A DNA stretch of 26,989 nt from Ga0074139 sp046336825 (GTDB lineage: Bacteria; Bdellovibrionota; Bdellovibrionia; Bdellovibrionales; Bdellovibrionaceae), in contig JBKDFX010000188.1 in the NCBI GenBank assembly GCA_046336825.1, positions 1-26,989 of the forward strand, given 5' to 3'. Positions 14,379-22,722 of the stretch are shown here, piece after piece. Under the pieces are notes generated by a model. That model was not told the origin of the DNA and ran no database searches. It saw nothing but the letters and a program-made list of their open reading frames with translations. Within the stretch, counting starts at the first letter, position 1, and each line of letters begins with the position of its first letter. Position numbers and translations under genes: made by a program.

Positions 14379-15032
14379 GTGAAAAATCGTAAAAATTGGA
14401 TTTTCATTTTTTTTAGTTGGTTGCTGATGACGGGATTGATTTGGACCCATGGTCAATTTCAAGCCTATTTTTCTTCACGGCCGGAGGCTTTATTTGAAGT
14501 CGAACGCTTGAAGAGTGAAATTCAAAGAATTGAAAAAGAAAAAAGTAGAATTGTTTATCAATTTGAGGACTTCAGGCAAAATGCAGCTCTTCATTGGCCA
14601 GAGGCAAGAAAGAACTCCTATCGCTTTCCAGCCAGTGAGACATTCGATTTGTCCTCAACCCTCTATGAACGTGGCCGAGTTTTATTTAAAAAGGGATCTC
14701 TTTCAGAAGCGCTTCAACAATTTGACTTACTTGTCGAAGAATATCCCTATTCAAAATGGATCAATGAATCTTTTTACTACCGCTGTGAAATTTTATTTCA
14801 AATTCGAGATTTCAAAAAATTCACAGCATGTGCCACTCATATGACAGAACTTTTCCCTGAAGCAGCTTTGACAGGATTCCAGCTTCTGAGGCTTGCTCAG
14901 ATTCATGAAATTCACGGGCAAGAAGAAGAGGCCTCAGAAATTTACAGGATTGTTGCTAATCAGTTCGGTCGAGACAAAACTCTTTCAAGTCAGGCTTCGG
15001 ATTCTTTGGAAAGAATCGGGGGACAGCGGTGA
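14379..15032 (+). CDS. Membrane-anchored coiled-coil/TPR-like protein
   Basis: 217 residues. A basic start (MKNRKNW) and one hydrophobic segment at about 7-24 give a signal anchor. A short coiled coil follows (about 40-62, EVERLKSEIQRIEKEKSRI), and then tetratricopeptide-like helices (about 92-210: LYERGRVLFKKGSLSEALQQ, ESFYYRCEILFQ, LLRLAQIHEIHGQEEEASEI). This is the layout of CpoB/YbgF-like periplasmic proteins, but no Tol-Pal gene is near. GTG 14379 is chosen because the next Met (17) would cut the hydrophobic segment. There is no clear ribosome site. The stop overlaps the next gene's GTG by four bases, so the two are coupled. Confidence 0.75.
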   Translation: MKNRKNWIFIFFSWLLMTGLIWTHGQFQAYFSSRPEALFEVERLKSEIQRIEKEKSRIVYQFEDFRQNAALHWPEARKNSYRFPASETFDLSSTLYERGRVLFKKGSLSEALQQFDLLVEEYPYSKWINESFYYRCEILFQIRDFKKFTACATHMTELFPEAALTGFQLLRLAQIHEIHGQEEEASEIYRIVANQFGRDKTLSSQASDSLERIGGQR

Positions 15033-15643
15033 ACTCCTTCACTGCAATTTTAATTATTTTATTCCTTTTTTTAAATACAGAGTCTCATGTACTCGATCTT
15101 TGTTCACCTACCCTTTTTGAAGACAAAACACTGAAATCAGGTTGTTTATGGGAAAAAAGTCAGAGCCTATCAGAAATAAAGACTCTTCATTTTACAGCCA
15201 CCTCTCAGCACAGCGATTACTTTATCCACTATAATAAAAATCAGATCCGAGTTTTCAATCACAGGGGGAAGCTACGTTTAAACCTTCGGGATGGTCGAGA
15301 ACTGTTATTGCCAGCTGGATTTGAGGTTTGGATCTCGGAACTGAATCGCGATAAAAAAAATGAAATGGGTATGATTACGCCCATAGATCTAAAAGTTCAC
15401 ATGTCTCGACTGCAATATGTTTGGGAGGGGGACTTAAAAGATTTTAAAAAGCACATTAAATCGTTTGCCGGACTTTGGGGGCCACAACAAGATATGGCCT
15501 CTCGTTATTACAAAGGTCTTGTAACAAGAAAAATTGCCACCATTGAAGATGAAAAAATGCAAAAACGACGCAAAGTCCAGCGAGAACAAGAAGTCAGAAA
15601 AAGAAATCAAGAACTTTTATATGATCGCACCTTTTCCAGATAA
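15029..15643 (+). CDS. Small exported protein, weakly FecR-like
   Basis: 204 residues with an N-terminal hydrophobic segment (about 4-16, FTAILIILFLFLN) that looks like a signal peptide. There is no lipobox. Residues about 60-105 (QIRVFNHRGKLRLNLRDGRELLLPAGFEVWI) recall the beta-strand pattern of FecR/DUF4880-type domains, but the similarity is weak. The C-terminal 35 residues are strongly basic and charged (EKMQKRRKVQREQEVRKRNQEL). The GTG start overlaps the TGA of the TPR-like gene. I do not recognise a family. Pairing with the TPR protein suggests the two work together at the cell envelope. Confidence 0.68.
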   Translation: MNSFTAILIILFLFLNTESHVLDLCSPTLFEDKTLKSGCLWEKSQSLSEIKTLHFTATSQHSDYFIHYNKNQIRVFNHRGKLRLNLRDGRELLLPAGFEVWISELNRDKKNEMGMITPIDLKVHMSRLQYVWEGDLKDFKKHIKSFAGLWGPQQDMASRYYKGLVTRKIATIEDEKMQKRRKVQREQEVRKRNQELLYDRTFSR

Positions 15644-15761
15644 ATAAGTTCTAGGTAATTAAGTCAGGCTTTTAGTCCTGCTGATTCTTGAAAAAAACCT
15701 CTGATCAAATGAATTGTGCTATTTTTAGAAGAGCAATACTCATGGATGAGGAGGTTTTGCC

Positions 15762-17435
15762 ATGTCTGTCTCAAGTGCAGATCGAGCTCGCCAAAACCAA
15801 AGATTGACGGAAGCACGCGAAGAAGCTGAAGAGCGCGAGGCTAAAGCTCTCAAAAGAAAAAATGAACAACTCAAACGAGCAGAAGAGCGGCATCAAAAAG
15901 AAATTGCCAAACTGAATGAGGCCTACCGTAGTCAATTGTCTGAATTAAGGGATGACCAGGCCGAGACTTTGCAAAGTCGAGACAGTAAACACCTCAGTGA
16001 ATCTGAAAAATTAAGAAAACAGTATGCTCTTCAATTGCAAAAAAAATATGAAGATGCTCAGAATGAAAAATTTCAAATCAAAAATGCCTACGAGAATCAA
16101 ATTGAAAAGCAAGAAGAAGTGGGGGAGTTGCAAAAGGCCACACTGATTAATAATCAGCGATCAGAGCTAAATAAACGGGATTCCAATTTAAGTAAAATCA
16201 ATGAACGGGCTCAGGATAAATTAAAAGAAGCGATTGAGAATAACTCTCGAAGGTTGCGAGAGTCCCATGATAAAGAATTGAAGGCCATTTTAGACAGTCG
16301 TGAACAAGAACTGAGAAAGTCTGAGTTAGAAAAAGTCCGTACTCGTGAAGCTTCTGACAACAATATGAATGCAGAGAAAAGAAAGTCAGATTTCAAAGAA
16401 GCCTCATGGCGCTCGAAGTACAATGCACTTTATGAACAGATGAATGATCCTAATAATGATCAGGGTCCCACACGTTCTCAGATGATGAAGGCTGAACTGG
16501 CGAGTATTGAAGATCGCTATCGTCGTAAGCATGAAAAAGCCGTCGGAGACATGGACAACAACAGATTGGCATTTGAAGACACTGTTTCAGAGCGTGTGAA
16601 TAATCAGGTGAAATCTCGAGATTCCAAAATACAGGCTTTGCAATCTAAAATAAACAACCAGGTGGTTAATGATCGAAGGCTCAGAGCCATCGAAAGTAAA
16701 AATTTGCAAAATGCCTATGAAGATAAAATAGCTGATCTTGAAGGTCAAAAGGGAGATATTCAATCCACTATGACCGAGCTCAATGCCAATCGAATATCGG
16801 GTATGAAAAAACAAAATGACAGTGTTTTAAAACAAGCGACCATGGATTACCGTTCTCAAAGCCAAATTGATAAGGCCAGGTACCGAGAGCATTTAGAAAA
16901 TCAAGCTCAGCTTCATGATGAAGGTGTTCATCGTTTGAAATCTCAAACGGATAATAAATTAGAAAAAATGAAGAGAGTTCAAGATCAAACCACTCAAAAA
17001 TTGTCACAGTACTTCAATGACTCATTAGAAGTGAACCGGGATAACTTTGAACGAAAAATTGTCGATCAGCGAGAGCGTAATATTGAATTGCAAGGTGACA
17101 ATTATCGGATGATGAATGATAAATTTAGAAAGTTAGAAAAGACCTACGATCAAAGACTTTCTTCAGCTGTGGAACAGTACGAAACTAAAATGCAAGAGAT
17201 GAAAGATCGTCACGAAAGAGAAATGCGTAACATAATGTCTCAAGAAAAAATGAAATGGCAGGACCGGGAAAAGGGTCACAAAAGTGAAAGGCAGAGCATT
17301 GAAATGAAGTATGAGGCTCAAATTTCTTCTCTGCAGGCCGAGCACAATGAAAATCTTGAGCAAATGCAAAAAAGGCATCAGCAAGAAATGCGAAATCTAG
17401 CTCAAAAAATGAATCAATATAATAGGAAAGCTTAA
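15762..17435 (+). CDS. 557-residue coiled-coil rod protein (possible cytoskeletal filament)
   Basis: Almost entirely Glu/Lys/Arg/Gln/Asn-rich helix with no signal peptide or membrane segment. Two long coiled-coil rods (about 1-225 and 240-557) are separated by a proline-containing break near 229-237 (DPNNDQGPT). A similar short module recurs near both ends: RHQKEIAKLN near residue 43, then RHEREMRNIM and RHQQEMRNLA in the last 90 residues. AGGAGG at 15749-15754, seven bases before the ATG, is the strongest ribosome site in the window, so expression is probably high. Bdellovibrio is known to have an intermediate-filament-like coiled-coil protein (Ccrp); this could be that kind of protein, but I cannot confirm homology by eye. 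pyk starts four bases later. Confidence 0.8.
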   Translation: MSVSSADRARQNQRLTEAREEAEEREAKALKRKNEQLKRAEERHQKEIAKLNEAYRSQLSELRDDQAETLQSRDSKHLSESEKLRKQYALQLQKKYEDAQNEKFQIKNAYENQIEKQEEVGELQKATLINNQRSELNKRDSNLSKINERAQDKLKEAIENNSRRLRESHDKELKAILDSREQELRKSELEKVRTREASDNNMNAEKRKSDFKEASWRSKYNALYEQMNDPNNDQGPTRSQMMKAELASIEDRYRRKHEKAVGDMDNNRLAFEDTVSERVNNQVKSRDSKIQALQSKINNQVVNDRRLRAIESKNLQNAYEDKIADLEGQKGDIQSTMTELNANRISGMKKQNDSVLKQATMDYRSQSQIDKARYREHLENQAQLHDEGVHRLKSQTDNKLEKMKRVQDQTTQKLSQYFNDSLEVNRDNFERKIVDQRERNIELQGDNYRMMNDKFRKLEKTYDQRLSSAVEQYETKMQEMKDRHEREMRNIMSQEKMKWQDREKGHKSERQSIEMKYEAQISSLQAEHNENLEQMQKRHQQEMRNLAQKMNQYNRKA

Positions 17436-17439
17436 AAAA

Positions 17440-18927
17440 ATGTTAGCTGAGCGACGAGCCAAAATTGTAGCCACCATCGGCCCCTCCACGGCATCCCGGG
17501 AAGCCTTAAAAAAAGCGATACAGGCAGGTATGAATGTGGCGCGACTTAATTTTTCCCATGGGCAACATGAAGACCATTTAAAAGTTTTAAAAAGTATTCG
17601 TGAGCTTTCGGTGGAGCTCCAGGCCCCCGTCAGTATTTTGCAGGATCTCCAGGGACCCAAAGTCAGAGTGGGAAAGTTCGAAAAAGGGTCCATTGAAATT
17701 GTGGCGGGGGAAACTCTCACCATCACGATTGATAATGTTTTAGGAAAACCAGGACTGATTCCCAGCGATTTTAAAGAGCTCGCACAAGTGGCCAAACCTG
17801 GAGTGCGTGTTCTTTTGGACGATGGATTGATGGAACTCGAGATCACAGAGACTCGGGGCACGGAAATGCAAGCCCGTGTGATTTACGGTGGGACTTTAAA
17901 AGATCGTAAGGGGATGAACTTACCAGGAGTTCCTCTTCCCATTGATTGTCTGACTGAAAAAGACAGAAAAGATTTGGAATTCGGAATCACCCACGATGTG
18001 GATTACGTAGCCTTGAGTTTTGTGCGAAAAGGTCAAGATATTCGAGTTTTAAGAGAAATTTTAGAAGCTAATAAATCACGAGCTCGAATCGTAGCTAAGA
18101 TTGAAATGGTGGAAGCTTTAGAAAACTTGGAAGAGATCATTCGTTTGAGTGATGCTGTGATGGTGGCTCGAGGTGATTTGGCCGTGGAAGTGGGCTCCAG
18201 TCGGCTGCCTGGTTTTCAGAAGAAAATTATCAAGCTTGCCAATCAATTACAAAAACCTGTGATCACGGCCACTCAGATGTTGGACTCCATGGTTGAGAAT
18301 CCCAGGCCCACGAGAGCTGAAATCACAGATGTGGCCAATGCTGTTTTAGATGGTTCTGACGCCTTGATGCTGAGTGCAGAAAGTGCCAGCGGAAATTATC
18401 CCTTTGTCTGTATTCGAACCATGCATGAAATTATCACCGAAGTCGAAAAGAGTGAGGAGACCTACTACAAAATTTCCATGGAACAGGAATTTTTAAGTAT
18501 TCCCTCGGCCATTGGAGCCAGTGCCTGTTTGTCAGCTCTCAAGCTCAATGCAAAAGCCATTGTTTGCCTCACGACTTCTGGAAAAACGGCGAATATTATC
18601 ACAAGCTTTCGGCCACAGGCCAAAGTGATTGCAGTGACGGATCGAATTGATGTTCTTAATCAGCTCGAATTGATTTGGGGAATCCAAACCTTTTTGATCA
18701 GCGCCTACCAAAATATGGAAGATATTTTAAAGCAGGTGGATAAAATTCTCGTGAATTATGGATTGGCGAGAACGGGTGATCGAATTATCCTGACATTGGG
18801 TCAGCCCATTGAGTCCGGCTCTAAAACAAATGCTCTTTTTGTGCATATCGTGGGAGCGGAAAAAGATTCTAAATTGATCAATCAGGATCTTCCCCTGCGC
18901 TGCCAGAATCTTCCTAAAATAGACTAG
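17440..18927 (+). CDS. pyk: Pyruvate kinase
   Basis: Last step of glycolysis, phosphoenolpyruvate plus ADP to pyruvate plus ATP. Seen are RRAKIVATIGP, NVARLNFSHG (about 32-41), LQDLQGPKVRVG, the B-domain, the active-site IVAKIEM with Lys220 and metal-binding Glu222, VARGDLAVE with Asp246, and ATQMLDSM with Thr278. The C-terminal regulatory domain follows, with CLTTSGKTANIITSFRP. The usual LSGETA reads LSAESA here, a mild variation. The 495-residue length is typical of the longer bacterial forms. Only four bases separate it from the coiled-coil gene, so the two are likely cotranscribed; AGGAAAG about ten bases upstream may serve as ribosome site. Confidence 0.97.
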   Translation: MLAERRAKIVATIGPSTASREALKKAIQAGMNVARLNFSHGQHEDHLKVLKSIRELSVELQAPVSILQDLQGPKVRVGKFEKGSIEIVAGETLTITIDNVLGKPGLIPSDFKELAQVAKPGVRVLLDDGLMELEITETRGTEMQARVIYGGTLKDRKGMNLPGVPLPIDCLTEKDRKDLEFGITHDVDYVALSFVRKGQDIRVLREILEANKSRARIVAKIEMVEALENLEEIIRLSDAVMVARGDLAVEVGSSRLPGFQKKIIKLANQLQKPVITATQMLDSMVENPRPTRAEITDVANAVLDGSDALMLSAESASGNYPFVCIRTMHEIITEVEKSEETYYKISMEQEFLSIPSAIGASACLSALKLNAKAIVCLTTSGKTANIITSFRPQAKVIAVTDRIDVLNQLELIWGIQTFLISAYQNMEDILKQVDKILVNYGLARTGDRIILTLGQPIESGSKTNALFVHIVGAEKDSKLINQDLPLRCQNLPKID

Positions 18928-18961
18928 CCTTGGACTGATAGTTCTACTCAGCACATTCATA

Positions 18962-18981
18962 GCCAAGACCATGGTCAAGGC
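18962..18981. promoter_or_regulatory. Imperfect 20-bp dyad upstream of the cyclic-nucleotide-binding gene
   Basis: The core GACCATGGTC (18967-18976) is a perfect palindrome, flanked by GCC and GGC that also match across two mismatched bases. It lies 35 bases after the pyk stop and 72 before the next start. It could be an operator; it does not resemble the CRP half-site TGTGA, and no U-tract follows. Confidence 0.28.
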
Positions 18982-19053
18982 GATAGACGTGAGTGCTATT
19001 CAATCTTTACAGCCCATGCGATTCTAAATTCACTCATTCAAAGAGGATGGTCT

Positions 19054-20031
19054 ATGGCTGAAGGAAAAAAAATATCACGGGATTCATATCTGTTTCGTGA
19101 AGGTGATGCTCCAGATGCAATGTATATTTTAAAAACTGGGGAACTGGCCATCACCAAAACTAAAGGAACTTCAGAAATTATTTTAGCCACTTTAAGTCCC
19201 GGAGGAATGGTGGGTGAAATGGCTATTTTTGATATGAAGCCCAGATCAGCCAATGTAAAGGCCTTAAAGGACTCAGAAGTGATTGTTCTACCTTATGACA
19301 GTTTAACCAAGCAGTTGGAAGGTTTGCCGGTGTGGACGAAGGCCATCATGAAGACCATGAATGAGAATCTTCGAGAGGCCAATAAAAAGATTAAACTGCT
19401 TGAAAATGCCAATCCCGATGCTGAAAGATTTCCTCCCTACACTGTCAACAAGTTACTGACGATTTTAAATATGATTGGCTCTATGTTTGGACAAAAAGAC
19501 GGAGAAAATCTGATCCTTCCGCAGAATCGTTTAAGAAATTTTACCATTCAGGTTTTCCAAGAGCCCACAAATAAAATGCAAAGCATGCTTCAGGCTTTAA
19601 AGGATCTTAAAATTTTCGAAATTTCTGACCTAGGAGAAGGACAGCAAAAAATTGTGAATTTAAATCCCAATTTTTTAATTAAGTTCGTGGATTGGTACAA
19701 TGATTGGTTGTTTAAGCAAGACAAAGATAAAGTCACAGTGAGTGACACGGAAGTGAAGTTTTTAGAGGCTGTTGTTTTTTATGCAAAAAAAGCGCAGCCC
19801 GATGAAAAAGGTTTTCGTAAAATCAATGTGACTGAAATGCAAAATGATTCCATGCGGGATTTGGGCTATGTTTTTCGGGCAGAGGATATGAATCCCCTCA
19901 CTGAAAAAAAGTTAGTCTCAGAAAAGACCATGCAAGACAAGGCCATATTCGTCACGGTGAGCTTGGAGGACATAGAACCACTGGCGCGAAATTGGCGATT
20001 TGTGTGGGATCTTAAAAAATGTCTGCGCTAA
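19054..20031 (+). CDS. Cyclic-nucleotide-binding domain protein
   Basis: 325 residues. Residues about 5-100 form a cNMP-binding domain: YLFREGDAPDAMYILKTGEL, then the phosphate-binding cassette GEMAIFDMKPRSANVKA with Glu55 and Arg64, which contact the ribose and phosphate in known binders, so nucleotide binding is likely kept. A short coiled coil (NENLREANKKIKLLEN) links to a C-terminal region of about 200 residues. That region contains helical, winged-helix-like stretches (FPPYTVNKLLTILNMI, SMLQALKDLKIFEI) but no clear DNA-binding motif that I recognise. GAGG at 19043-19046 lies seven bases before the ATG. It follows pyk by 126 bases. Probably a regulatory protein; target unknown. Confidence 0.85.
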   Translation: MAEGKKISRDSYLFREGDAPDAMYILKTGELAITKTKGTSEIILATLSPGGMVGEMAIFDMKPRSANVKALKDSEVIVLPYDSLTKQLEGLPVWTKAIMKTMNENLREANKKIKLLENANPDAERFPPYTVNKLLTILNMIGSMFGQKDGENLILPQNRLRNFTIQVFQEPTNKMQSMLQALKDLKIFEISDLGEGQQKIVNLNPNFLIKFVDWYNDWLFKQDKDKVTVSDTEVKFLEAVVFYAKKAQPDEKGFRKINVTEMQNDSMRDLGYVFRAEDMNPLTEKKLVSEKTMQDKAIFVTVSLEDIEPLARNWRFVWDLKKCLR

Positions 20032-20041
20032 AAATTATAAA

Positions 20042-20704
20042 CTAAAAATTCAGTTTCATAGCTCGGCAATGGGGTGAAATTTGAATTCTTCCTTCAGTGG
20101 AGGCCACCACCTTTTCTGGAGTGGTGTCAGGTGCGTATTCTAAAAGTAAGAACCCATCAGGAGTGACATCCAGGACTCCAAGATCACTGACAATACGATT
20201 CACGCAACCAAGCCCCGTCAGGGGAAGCGTGCAGCGTTTTCGTAGTTTTGAATTTCCTTCTTTGTCGGTATGTTGCATGGCCACTATCACGCGGCGGGCT
20301 CCGGCCACTAAATCCATGGCTCCACCCATGCCTTTAATCATTTTGCCTGGAATCATCCAGTTAGCGATATCACCGTTTTCAGCGACTTCCATGGCTCCCA
20401 AAACAGTCAAATCCACATGACCACCACGAATCATGGCAAAGCTGTCAGCACTTGAAAAGTAAGAGGCTCCTGGAGCCGCAGTGACAGTTTGTTTACCAGC
20501 ATTGATAAGGTCAGGATCCACCTCGGAGTCCAAGGGGTAGGGGCCTAACCCTAAAAGTCCGTTCTCGCTCTGTAACATAACGGTTTTGTTTTTTGGAATG
20601 TAGTTGGCCACCAATGTGGGAATGCCGATTCCTAAATTGACGACAAAACCATCTTGAATTTCTTCTGAAATGCGAAGAGCCAGTTGTTCACGACTGAGTG
20701 GCAT
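20042..20704 (-). CDS. scoB: 3-oxoacid CoA-transferase subunit B
   Basis: Catalytic subunit of a two-subunit CoA transferase that swaps CoA between succinyl-CoA (or acetyl-CoA) and acetoacetate. The SENGLLGLGP motif places the catalytic glutamate at residue 47. VNLGIGIPT, MIRGGHVDLTVLGAMEV, DIANWMIPGKMIKGMGGAMDL and LTGLGCVNRIVSDL are all subunit-B blocks. The 220-residue length is normal. An AGGAAAGG stretch about nine bases upstream serves as ribosome site, and five bases separate it from scoA. ScoB versus AtoA substrate choice cannot be decided from sequence by eye. Confidence 0.94.
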   Translation of the reverse strand: MPLSREQLALRISEEIQDGFVVNLGIGIPTLVANYIPKNKTVMLQSENGLLGLGPYPLDSEVDPDLINAGKQTVTAAPGASYFSSADSFAMIRGGHVDLTVLGAMEVAENGDIANWMIPGKMIKGMGGAMDLVAGARRVIVAMQHTDKEGNSKLRKRCTLPLTGLGCVNRIVSDLGVLDVTPDGFLLLEYAPDTTPEKVVASTEGRIQISPHCRAMKLNF

Positions 20705-20709
20705 GGGAT

Positions 20710-21408
20710 TTAGCCTTTCCTAACGGTTCGCTGCTCGATCCGTTTTTGGTATTGAGTTCCTTTGAAAATTCTTTGAACAAAAATTCCGGGGGTGTGAACT
20801 TGATCGGGGTCGAGCTCTCCCACTTCCACCAGTTCTTCGACTTCAGCCACTGTGATTTTACCTGCCGTGGCCACCATGGGGTTAAAGTTGCGAGCTGTTT
20901 TTCTGAAAATAAGATTTCCAAATTTGTCGCCCTTCCAGGCTTTGACGAGAGCAAAGTCCCCTTTGATGCCTCTTTCAAGAACATACTCTCGACCTTCAAA
21001 TTTTTTAATTTCTTTTCCCTCGGCCACTTGAGTTCCCACTCCAGTTGGTGTGTAAAACCCAGGGATTCCGGCTCCGCCAGCGCGGATTCTTTCGGCGAGA
21101 GTTCCTTGAGGGCAGAGTTCCACTTCCAGTTCGCCACTCATCACTTGTTTTTCAAAAGTGGCATTTTCACCCACGTAGGAGCTGATCATTTTTTTTATTT
21201 GGTGGGAGTGCAATAAAAGCCCTAAACCGAAATCATCAACACCTGCGTTGTTAGAAACACAGGTGAGATCTTTAACTCCCATCTCTTTAAGAGCTGCAAT
21301 GCAATTTTCGGGGATTCCACACAAGCCAAAACCCCCGACAACCAGGGTCATGCCGTCTTTCAGACCTTCTAAAGCCTGTCGAGCGTTGGCGTAAACTTTT
21401 TTACTCAT
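20710..21408 (-). CDS. scoA: 3-oxoacid CoA-transferase subunit A
   Basis: Partner subunit of the CoA transferase. It carries the glycine-rich CoA-binding GGFGLCGIPE at about residues 25-34. Other blocks are SNNAGVDDFGLGLLL, ELVPQGTLAERI-like ELCPQGTLAERIRAGGAGIP, and GFYTPTGVGT. The 232-residue length is typical. AAGGA lies ten bases before the ATG. It sits 29 bases downstream of the thiolase gene, forming an atoB-scoA-scoB operon that converts acetoacetate to two acetyl-CoA. That would suit growth on leucine, lysine or fatty-acid breakdown products. Confidence 0.94.
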   Translation of the reverse strand: MSKKVYANARQALEGLKDGMTLVVGGFGLCGIPENCIAALKEMGVKDLTCVSNNAGVDDFGLGLLLHSHQIKKMISSYVGENATFEKQVMSGELEVELCPQGTLAERIRAGGAGIPGFYTPTGVGTQVAEGKEIKKFEGREYVLERGIKGDFALVKAWKGDKFGNLIFRKTARNFNPMVATAGKITVAEVEELVEVGELDPDQVHTPGIFVQRIFKGTQYQKRIEQRTVRKG

Positions 21409-21437
21409 GATTTAAGTGTCCTTGTTTCAGTATTAAT

Positions 21438-22610
21438 TTAAAGTTTCTCAATGATCAGAGCTACGCCTTCGCCGCCACCTATACAGAGACTGGCACAACC
21501 AAAGCGTTCATTGCGTGAGTGAAGAGAGTGAACCAAAGTGGTGAGAATTCGAGATCCTGAAGCTCCGATGGGGTGACCTAGGGCGATAGCTCCACCATGA
21601 ACATTGATTTTTTCCATGGGTATATCCAAAGATTTTTGGGCGGCCATGGTGACATTGGCGAAGGCCTCATTGATTTCCCAAAGGCCAATATCAGTCACTT
21701 TTAATTGTGCTGCTTGCAGAGCGTTTTTCATAGCACCCACAGGAGCTGTGGTGAACCATTTGGGATCTTGCGCAAAGTGACCTTGAGAAACAATTCTGGC
21801 GAGGGGTTTAAGTCCGAGCTCTTTGGCTTTGCTTTCGCTCATCAACACGTGGGCGCTGGCTCCGTCGTTAATTTTGGAAGCGTTGGCTGCCGTGATGGTG
21901 CCCTGTTTATCAAAAGCGGGTTTCAAACTTGGAATTTTATCGAAGCGAGCTTTGCCAGGTTCGTCATCTAAAGAAACGGTGATTTTTTCTTTTCCTTCAA
22001 TGACGACGGGAGTGATCTCATTGTTGAAGAGCCCTTTTTTCTGAGCTTCCTGAGCTTTTTTATAACTGTTAATGGCAAATTCGTCCTGGGCCTCGCGAGA
22101 AAAATGAAATTCTTTAGCGCAGAGTTCGGAAGCGCTGCCCATGTGCCAATTATTGTAGGGATCCCAAAGTCCATCCTTGAGCATGGAGTCTGTCATTTGA
22201 ACGTGGCCCATTCGGTAACCCAGGCGAGAGTTTTCCATTAGATGGGGAGCCAGCGACATATTTTCCTGTCCACCTGCGATAACAACAGAGCTGTAACCGA
22301 GAGCTATTCGGTCGCTGGCCAGCATGACGGCTTTTAGGCCTGATCCACACACTTTATTTATTGTCATGCAGGGTGTTCCCTGGCTGAGACCTGCATAAAT
22401 GGCGGCTTGTCTTGCAGGGGCTTGACCGGAACCGGCGGTTAAGACTTGTCCCATGATACATTCGCTGACGGAATCTGCTTTAACTTGGGATTTTTCAAGA
22501 GCCGCTTGAATGGCCAAGGCTCCCAGTCGTGGTGCGGGTAATGAGCTGAGGCTTCCTTGAAAGGATCCGACGGGGGTGCGAACACTGGCAACAATGACAA
22601 CCTTTTCCAT
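21438..22610 (-). CDS. atoB: Acetyl-CoA acetyltransferase (thiolase)
   Basis: Cleaves acetoacetyl-CoA to two acetyl-CoA or runs in reverse. The nucleophile Cys88 lies in NKVCGSGLKAV. NEAFA, the histidine GGAIALGHPIGASG (His346) and the second cysteine in CIGGGEG (Cys376) complete the active site. The 390-residue length is usual. AAGGAG lies nine bases before the ATG. As first gene of the atoB-scoA-scoB operon it supplies the last step after acetoacetyl-CoA formation. The biosynthetic (PhaA-like) and degradative forms look the same; the CoA-transferase neighbours favour degradation. Confidence 0.96.
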   Translation of the reverse strand: MEKVVIVASVRTPVGSFQGSLSSLPAPRLGALAIQAALEKSQVKADSVSECIMGQVLTAGSGQAPARQAAIYAGLSQGTPCMTINKVCGSGLKAVMLASDRIALGYSSVVIAGGQENMSLAPHLMENSRLGYRMGHVQMTDSMLKDGLWDPYNNWHMGSASELCAKEFHFSREAQDEFAINSYKKAQEAQKKGLFNNEITPVVIEGKEKITVSLDDEPGKARFDKIPSLKPAFDKQGTITAANASKINDGASAHVLMSESKAKELGLKPLARIVSQGHFAQDPKWFTTAPVGAMKNALQAAQLKVTDIGLWEINEAFANVTMAAQKSLDIPMEKINVHGGAIALGHPIGASGSRILTTLVHSLHSRNERFGCASLCIGGGEGVALIIEKL

Positions 22611-22651
22611 AATTTGAACTCCTTATTAAATTTGAATCGGCTCATTTTCCT

Positions 22652-22664
22652 CGAATGTGATTCG
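22652..22664. promoter_or_regulatory. Small inverted repeat in the atoB/zinc-knuckle divergent region
   Basis: CGAAT and ATTCG (22652-22664) flank GTG. The repeat lies 42 bases upstream of atoB (-) and 58 bases upstream of the plus-strand gene, where an operator would be placed. Arms are short and chance is quite possible. The rest of this 112-base gap shows an isolated TTGACA (22685-22690) without a partner -10 box. Confidence 0.2.
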
Positions 22665-22722
22665 TAGTCAAATCTCAAAAGCAGTTGACAGATGAAATCA
22701 AATCATTCAACCGTGGAGGCCT

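Noticed and set aside
20698..21216. 172-codon plus-strand ORF opposite scoA
   Set aside because: It is the antisense of a well-conserved CoA-transferase gene, with a composition explained by the codons of that gene.
22685..22690. TTGACA as a -35 box for the zinc-knuckle gene
   Set aside because: No -10-like hexamer lies 16-18 bases downstream; the start would also fall in the ribosome site.
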